This document shows, piece after piece, positions 57,704-64,000 of a DNA stretch of 64,000 nt. A model generated the notes under the pieces. The model searched no databases. It worked only from the letters and a program-made list of their open reading frames with translations, and had not been told where the DNA came from. The stretch spans positions 53,640,284-53,704,283 of the forward strand of contig OX422213.1 of the NCBI GenBank assembly GCA_949130495.1, given 5' to 3'. How positions within the stretch are numbered: position 1 is the first letter of the stretch; each line of letters begins with the position of its first letter. The position numbers were made by a program, and so were the translations under genes. Source of the DNA: Sambucus nigra. Taxonomy: Eukaryota > Streptophyta > Magnoliopsida > Dipsacales > Adoxaceae.

Positions 57704-59461
57704 CCTATGATTGTTTTTATATTTTGGTGTAATTGTTAGTGGTGGTAGGGCTTGCACATTGTTCACAGTTGTTTCCCCATTTCTTATGTAACACAGACTT
57801 CTCATGGTTATAATACAAGCTTGCATTTTTTTTCATATTTGGTTGTTTTATTTTTTTGCACTTATTATTCGCTTTGAATTAGATTTTAGTCCTTTTTGCT
57901 TGAGGACAATGCAAAAGTCTAAGTTAGGGGGGGTCACAAGTGCATATTTCTAAAACTTCAAAAATTTTCAAAAATGCCCAAAATTTCCAAAAAAATTATA
58001 AAATTTTGAAAAATCCAAAAATATTTTTGTTCAAAATAAATAAAAATTGGAATTCAAAATTTTCAAAAATATCATTAAAAGTCAAATTGGAGTCTTAAAC
58101 TATAAACATCCAACATACACAAAGCCGAAATTGACCGAAGATGGAAATTGTGCGAAAATTGACGACTGAACGAATAAATGTGGAGATTAACAAACCCGGT
58201 GAGATTCGAGCCTATCACGTTTTGCGAGATTTTAAATCAATCTGAGTTAATTGTTAACTCAAAAGTTATTTTTAGCTCCTAATAAGTTGTCAAGGGTCTC
58301 AATTCTTTCATTTTGATCGATTTTGAAAAATGTGCGCAATATTGCCTTGAAAAACGTGTCGAATTAGTCTCTAAAATTAAATTCACCTCGAAATGCATAT
58401 GGTAACGCAATTGGCATTTTGGACAATGAAGTAGGCCCTCGTTTGACATCCCAAAAATATTGGCCAGAAAAAGATGCGAAAAATCACCCTTTTTGCAACC
58501 CAAATTGAGCCGAATAATTTTTTCCTGTCGTTTGACAACCCGAAAAACTGAAAATAGACGGAATTGTGAAAATTGATAAATTCAGATTTCAAGTCCAAAA
58601 AGTGCATATAAAGGGGCAAGAAACAAAATAGTATGCTCAAGAAAAAAAATATAAAAAAATAAAAAAAATATAGAAAAAGAAAAGAAAATGAGCAATAGCC
58701 CGGAAAATGCACAAATGGACATCACGAATGACTTTTCCAATTCCAACCTTCCATACCTCCTTCATTTTACCCAATGCAAGCTTCAACCCGAAAAAGTCCT
58801 AACCGAGTCCAAATTGCGAAAATTGATTACCGCGTGGAGAGTTAAGACACCAAAGTATAATATAAGGGGTTAAATGCGCGAAATAGAGGCAATGTTCCCG
58901 TTTTAAAAATCGTAATCCGTTGAAGAGATCCTTTCGCCATAAAATTTTCGTCTTTCTAATTGAATGCGTGAATTTGCTTCAATCACATTTACTCTTTATA
59001 TCACGCATGCCGAGAGAATAGCCATAATCCGAGAGGTTTGTTTGAGAGACTATTCCGTGAGAAATTGAAATCAAAACGAATTTTCAGATAAGTAACGTAA
59101 TGATCAATCGATGGAAATTGGCGGTTATATTTCGGCTTCGCACACACGCACTACGGTTTGAGACTTGTAAATATGACTTGATGATGACTATTTTGTGGAA
59201 AAATTTAATTGTACAATTTTTGCGTATTTTGAATTTTCTTTAAGTCGAATTTTGTGGGTATATTCACTGCAAACCCTCACGAGACACAAGTCATCCTACT
59301 AGGGTAGCCTAGAGGTTTAAAGACTTGTTGCATGCGCTAAATGCAATCGCTTGCCCGCGAAAGAGGTACTATATCCGAATAAAGTCTTTGATGGTTCCTT
59401 AACTCATACTCTCATTCTTTTACATTGCTCGGGACGCGCAAAGTTCTAAGTTAGGGGGGTT
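57704..59461 (+). other. Athila 3' noncoding region
   Basis: A+T-rich with AAAATTTTCAAAA repeats at 57955-58080. A G-run module (TTGCTTGAGGAC...TTAGGGGGGG, 57896-57934) recurs before the LTR (59427-59461). Small open frames such as 58688-58873 have no recognisable motif. Confidence 0.65.
59451..59460 (+). other. Athila 3' polypurine tract
   Basis: TTAGGGGGGT directly before the 3' LTR (59462). Confidence 0.88.
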
Positions 59462-61019
59462 TGATTGGGCATAAATATTGTATATTTATCCCCCTAATTT
59501 CGGTACTTTTGTGAGCCTGAGTGATGTAACATATATGGATTTGATTCACATTTATGCTACTAACCTTCGTGGCTAGTATTTCGTGTTTTGTGCTTCTCCT
59601 ATTGGTTTTACAAGTTAATTATGCAAGCAGTGCAAAGGAGGAAGCAAGACAATGCTAGAAAAACTAAGAAGGCAAGTTCAAGGGAAAATTGGTAATTTTT
59701 CAGCCATATCCTAAAGGAGAAGTCAATTGGAAAGTTGAAGATCTCGGAACAGCGAGAACACTGGAAGAAACGGCACCCAAATCCGAGCTACGGTTGAAAC
59801 GTTATGCTCAGTTGAAGTTGAAGAAAAATCCAAGAAAAGAAGAGAAAAGCCAGAAAAATGCTAAGTGTTGAACTCCAGGCCAGCACACATTCGCGGACCC
59901 CAAGCCGAACCGGTTTGGGGGGCGAACCGGTTCGCAGGTACACCCGAACCGGTTCGGGGTACCTGATACGCGAATTTTGCCTTTTATGCTGATTGGTTCC
60001 CAAGTCTCCTATTAGGTTTTGAACACTCCAATATTGTAGGGAACGTAGGTAACAACTTAGGAGCAGCCATTAGGAGTAGTTTTACTCAGTTTTTGATAGA
60101 GAAGAAGAGGGACAAACATCTAGGAACATCAAAGGAATTATTCGCTTCAAGATTCAATTGTTAAGGGTTTGTTTTTCATGTTTTAATTCAAGATTCAATA
60201 TTTTTGTTGTTGTTCTTGCATGCTTAGTTTTCGTAATTGAATCAACCTGTTTTTGCATTGATAACACGTATTTACATGCTTCTAGTTAGTTTCATCATGA
60301 ATTCCTACACATGCAACGTTATTATTTCATGCATTCGTCCATTTAACATGTCCGGCTAGGTTTTAAAGGTTGGGATGCATGAACCCAACCTGATGAGTTA
60401 GTGTATGTGTATAACGTTAATCCGATGAATTTAATGATTAATTTTGATCGTATCGCATAATTGCATAATAATTGTGGATCTTTATATATCGTTTGCCTTT
60501 GGGTACTCGTGATGATTTATAGTACAATTTGAATGCAATTATCGCAATACCGATTTACTCATCCTCAGATTAGGTATGACGCGGGCTTGAACCTCGTATA
60601 CATAATGCTTGGGAGTCCTAAATTCCGGGTTGGATTAATCGGATAAATTTATGATTAACGTTGTCACTACATTACACTAGGGTTGGGGGATGGTATTCCC
60701 ATCCTATTTTCTCCTCATTTAGGTTCAAAAAGTTTCAATTTATTTCTTCATTCTTCATTTAGATAATTTAGTTAGTTGCATATTTCATTATAATTTCATA
60801 ATTGAATTTAGTTTAGTCAATCCCAAAAACCAAAATCAAATTTTTTCCTTTCTTTTTAGAGTCATCGTTAGGATTCCTCCATCTTATCCCATTGTCACAA
60901 CTCTGTTGTCCTTTTTCCCTGAGGATCAATACCCGACTTGTCGAATTATTACTTGAACGACAGGCTTACACTTGAGCCTAGAGAGTACACACTTTAGAGA
61001 CACATTCTGAGTCGTGTCA
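59462..61019 (+). repeat. Athila 3' LTR (1558 bp)
   Basis: TGATTGGGC... to ...TCGTGTCA, followed by the target duplication CCCTC. All three AACCGGTT blocks of the cluster (59904-59966) are better preserved here than in the 5' LTR. Confidence 0.95.
59904..59966. repeat. AACCGGTT palindrome cluster, Athila 3' LTR
   Basis: Blocks GAACCGGTTTG, GAACCGGTTCG and GAACCGGTTCGG with spacers, then GGTACC. Confidence 0.92.
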
Positions 61020-61024
61020 CCCTC

Positions 61025-62750
61025 GAACCAACATTATCCTCAATTTCATCAACAAGGTTGGGGGGAGATCCTAGGTCATGCCCGAGAAAAAGCTCAAAAT
61101 CCTCAGTAGTACCAACTTCTTTCAACACTATCGACCAACCCTCTTAAAAGAATTTTTCTTTACGTAGCCAATATGTGCATAGGTAGCCAAGATGGATTTA
61201 TCCCAACCTTTATTGAAGTATTATTCCCTTTCCATATTTCTCTTAGACTTCTCAACAGAAAGATCAGTGGATAGTTTAGCTAATTGTCCTTCAACAGTCT
61301 TTGCCCTACGCTCAGCTTGAGCAATAATCGAATTAGCCACAGACAACGTATTATCACCTTTCTGCCAAGCTTCTTCAGAAGTCTTGATCTTCTCTTTCGA
61401 GACCTTTTTATCGGTCTTTAAAGCTTGTTGGGAATCCATAACAAATTTCCTAAGACCTTCAAAGGCCTCCTCTACTTCTCATAAAGAAGAAAGTATAAGA
61501 TCTTCCTTTTTCGGTATTTGGTTGTAATCAACTAGTAATTGTAAGAAAAATTCAAGTTAGTACAAGTCAGAGAAGACATGAAAAATATTCGACCAACTTC
61601 AAACAAGAAAACTTACCAAGGCCAAGATTTGAGTATCTCTTGCTAATATTTATGATCGGGACATGGGTGCAGCAATAACTCTATGGTCTGGGAGGGTGAC
61701 AGACTTGATTAACTTCCTAGACAAGCTAGGAGTAAAGGCTATAGATGAGCCAGCAACATATGGTACCACGCTGATCAAACCTTGTTGGTCGGCATCAATA
61801 ACTTTCTTAACCTGCTTATCGGTTGGACCCATCCTCAATCTCTTCAAAGGAGACTCCTCAGCCTTGTTGGCTGAGGGCTTCTTGCCAACATCAATATTCT
61901 TCTTCTGGTAAGCAGTATCAACTGGTTTCTTGGCACCAGATGCCGATTCATCCTCCAAAAGGTTAGGAATTTTCATTTTGCCCATTCTGATAGAAAGAAG
62001 AAGGTCAAAATCAAATGAAGAAGTGGAGCGAGTAGAAACTCCAATACCATTAGATTCAGTGGCAAAGGATGTGGGCACTAGATCCCTCTCCAAATCAATT
62101 ACGATTGAAGGAACAATGGTTCTTGGCCAAGATATAAAAGAAGTGATAGAAATTTTATATTCCAGCAACACAGAAGTTGATCGGGGATGATCTTCTCTTG
62201 AACTTTCGTTCAAACCCTACAGGAATTGGAGTTATTCCAAATTCACTTCACCAGACGTAGGCCACGTTATCTTACGTTCCTATACAAAAACTAATAAGCA
62301 TATATCAGAAAAGAAACCAATAAAAAAGGCAAAAATTGAAATAATAACCTATCCCATTCCCTGATTGAGGGCACTGAGGACCTTGATGAACCACTCCACC
62401 ATCCATTGGGGCATGTTTCCAGTTCTTAACTTTTAAAGCAAGACTCCAATAATCTTTATTGGAGTCAGGTAAATTCAACACTAAAGCCTTATTAGCCGCT
62501 CTAGTTTTCAAATAATATGTATTTTTCCCAGCAACTGACCATTTATAGCAGAACATAATCTCTAGAATCTCAATATGGGTCCTATAGATTTCATTCAATA
62601 TGTTCACACCATTGATAATTCTCCAATTATTAGGAGCCACTCGTACTAAAATGATAAAAAAATATTGGCAAAAACGAAGAAGCAAAGGGTTTGGTAGAAA
62701 TGAAAAGCTACACTCTGCTATAAACAGAGTGGAGATCCAATGACCCTCAT
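61025..62750 (-). pseudogene. Antisense gene 1 of element F (gypsy-type transposon domain plus coiled coil)
   Basis: Minus strand. Exon up to 62349: APNNWRIINGV, MFCYKWSV, YYLKTRAANKALVL and NLPDSNKDYW, resembling the plant putative gypsy-type transposon family (memory). An acceptor-like CTTTTCCCTCAG ends at 62751, so reading may start upstream of the Met at 62685. Intron 62348-62280. Exon 62279-61617: Ser/Thr-rich, then Lys-rich, with S-V-T-L-P. Intron 61616-61532 (GTAAGT...ACTAG). Last exon: coiled-coil (QAERRAKTVEGQLAKL), then HDLGSPPN, cut by Athila at 61020 and resumed at 48729. A stop at 61221 and a frameshift near 61130 break it. Role unknown. Confidence 0.75.
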
Positions 62751-63191
62751 CTGAGGGAAAAGAAAGAATTCTTACAGAAGATTAAGGATTTCAGAAAGAA
62801 CTCTCAAAAGAAAGGAGGAATCATAGCATATGATTGCACTTAGATATGGCTGCTACAGTTCAAAAATTTGGGGTGAGGAAAAACTTACAAAAGTCTCCTG
62901 CCTTTTATAGGCTGGCTCATAAAGAAAGAATGAAGTGATTAAATGTACCAACGATTGACATTCTGATGGCTTCGCAAATCAGAAGGTTAAAAATACGCAT
63001 TTGCCTTTTGGCAGTTCTCTAAAATTAAAATTATTTGCAAAATTGTTGTTTTCAAACAATGCGAGAAAATTTTACAAGTGTGGGAGGTCGGCCGCCGACT
63101 AAGCATCATGAAAATACTCCGAGTTACTTCCACAATCAAATGCTCCATAATTTCATGCAAGCGCTAAGCATGGAACATTACGGGCTTCTAT
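62751..63191. other. Upstream region of antisense gene 1 in F
   Basis: Contains the TATA box and possible 5' leader. An open piece at 63035-63277 has no recognised motif. No clear polypurine tract precedes the LTR. Confidence 0.45.
62901..62910 (-). promoter_or_regulatory. TATA box for antisense gene 1 of element F
   Basis: CTATAAAAGG on the minus strand, 150-220 bp upstream of the first exon. Strong match to the plant TATA consensus, outside the LTR, pointing against pol. Implies an internal antisense promoter; activity not shown. Confidence 0.6.
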
Positions 63192-63695
63192 TGATACCAA
63201 AAATTATCCACCTACGTGGACCAATCAGAAGTAAACACGTGTCCTCCTACGTGGCCAAAATCCTAGTCAATAGATAGTAACTTTGTCGACCAACACAAGG
63301 AATGCCGACCAACACAAAGAAGGCCGACCAACAACACAATGAAGCATCATCATACCAAGGGTCATACTACACATGGTTTATACAACCAATCGTCTTATTT
63401 ATTATGTAAGGATGTAAATGCTTAATTTTATAAAGCATTCCACCCCTCGACATTTCAACCCTTGACCTCTGGGTCACTATAAGTACATTGTATCCCTTTC
63501 ATTAACGGCATGATTGAGCGGATTCTGGGATATTCTTATCTATAAGAGTACATAGCTTTCTTAATCAATAAAATAACAGTGGGCGTAGGATTTCTTACAT
63601 AGCTGAACAACTTTAAAAACTCTCACTTTTTATTTATCATTATACATTTTATCTGTGATTATAAAATTAGATAAAGTCTAGTTTTTTAATCAACA
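63192..63695 (+). repeat. LTR of element F (about 504 bp)
   Basis: Shares blocks with the LTR of E: CCTACGTGGACC (63210), TATTATGTAAGGATGTAAATG (in part; 63400), AAAGCATTCCA, GATTATAAAATTAG and a terminal AATCAACA. Starts TGATACC. A CTATAAGTAC TATA-like box lies at about 63478. The right boundary is ambiguous (63695 or 63719). Confidence 0.7.
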
Positions 63696-64000
63696 AATAT
63701 GTTGATCTTGGTGTCATCAGAAGGATGTATATATGATTCACCAACGATGGCTTCAGTTTGAGTCCCGAGGGGACGTCAACTTCTGGGATATCACCTTTAT
63801 CCACTACTTTGTTTCTCTTTTTCCTTTTAATTTAAATTTTGGACACCCCTTTCTAGCTCGTCCAACTAGTAAAGAACCAATTCCCAATCAATTTCCATCA
63901 ATGGATGCTTGTCCGTGGAGGTACATGTATAAAAGTGGGCAAATAGTTAATGAGAAGTTGAAAACTAAAAATAGCAATACATGCCACATCCTATGAAGTT
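63696..64000 (+). other. DNA right of the F LTR
   Basis: Begins with TTGGTGTCATC (63708), resembling the primer-site leader of element E. After that no homology is seen. An open frame at 63733-63996 (87 codons) has no recognised motif and reaches the window edge. Confidence 0.35.

Larger units (their letters stand above)
48730..61019 (+). mobile_element. Athila-lineage Ty3/gypsy element, full length
   Basis: LTRs 48730-50288 and 59462-61019, both TG...CA, flanked by the perfect 5-bp duplication CCCTC (48725-48729 and 61020-61024). Order: primer site, gag, protease, RT, RNase H, integrase, an extra ORF, two polypurine tracts. The DLGAS protease and [13 protein letters not shown] RT insert are Athila marks. 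By hand count the LTRs differ at roughly 3-4% of sites, so this is the youngest complete insertion here. Stops, two frameshifts and a mutated integrase Asp make it inactive. Confidence 0.95.
44640..63695 (+). mobile_element. Element F: Tat-lineage element, 5' truncated, hosting Athila
   Basis: Plus-strand RNase H and integrase (44760-46480), 3' spacer with small repeats, antisense genes 2 and 1 on the minus strand, their promoter, and a 504-bp LTR. LTR, gag, protease and RT are absent on the left. An Athila element (48730-61019) sits in the last exon of antisense gene 1. Gene order mirrors element E. Confidence 0.8.

Noticed and set aside
58279..58712. Phe-rich minus-strand frames in the Athila 3' region
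   Set aside because: Low-complexity A+T-rich DNA; no homology or conserved motif.

Overview
This window is plant nuclear DNA made almost entirely of LTR retrotransposons. I found no host gene, tRNA or rRNA that I can support. Evidence for a plant: the families are plant-specific (Tekay/Del-like chromovirus LTRs of about 3 kb with an initiator-Met tRNA primer site, an Athila element with a DLGAS protease and a tRNA-Asp-type primer site, and Tat/Ogre/Retand-type elements with a second RNase H and antisense genes), and the DNA is A+T-rich and deeply nested, as in gene-poor heterochromatin of a large angiosperm genome. The species cannot be named from the sequence.

Layout, left to right. 1-4748: element A, Tekay-like, minus strand (protease, zinc knuckle, gag, primer site, complete 5' LTR), inserted into the interior of element B copy 1. 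4749-14067: element B, Tekay-like, plus strand, in a tandem form (internal end, shared LTR 7124-10657, short internal region with gag remnant, truncated LTR 13053-14067); a Ty1/copia 3' end plus LTR (4965-7016) replaces part of copy 1. 14068-25514: element E, Tat lineage, minus strand, with two antisense genes (14068-17190), integrase split by a 1.38-kb insertion, RNase H, RT, protease, gag and a 472-bp LTR; its far end is lost at a junction with the B LTR. 25515-31984: element G, an older Ogre/Tat-like pol on the plus strand cut in its RT by E, followed by 132-bp tandem repeats and a 1.9-kb block (X1). 31985-40982: element C, Tekay-like, plus strand, 5' LTR truncated, interior without recognisable pol. 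40983-44640: unassigned DNA and a second copy of block X. 44640-63695: element F, Tat lineage, plus strand (RNase H, integrase, antisense genes, LTR), opened by a complete Athila element (48730-61019; 5-bp target duplication CCCTC).

How the parts relate. All coding regions are decayed; most in-frame stops are explained by C-to-T changes, and several catalytic residues are lost. The most interesting material is (1) a pair of spliced, coiled-coil-rich genes lying antisense to pol in both E and F, with matching intron positions and, in F, a TATA box of their own; (2) clusters of short self-complementary repeats in the LTRs of unrelated lineages (TCGATCGA in Tekay, AACCGGTT in Athila, perhaps GTTAAC in the Ogre-like DNA), one of which is duplicated inside the Athila element and one of which marks a rearrangement breakpoint; and (3) a duplicated polypurine-tract module in Athila. 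I see no new cellular system beyond this retroelement biology.
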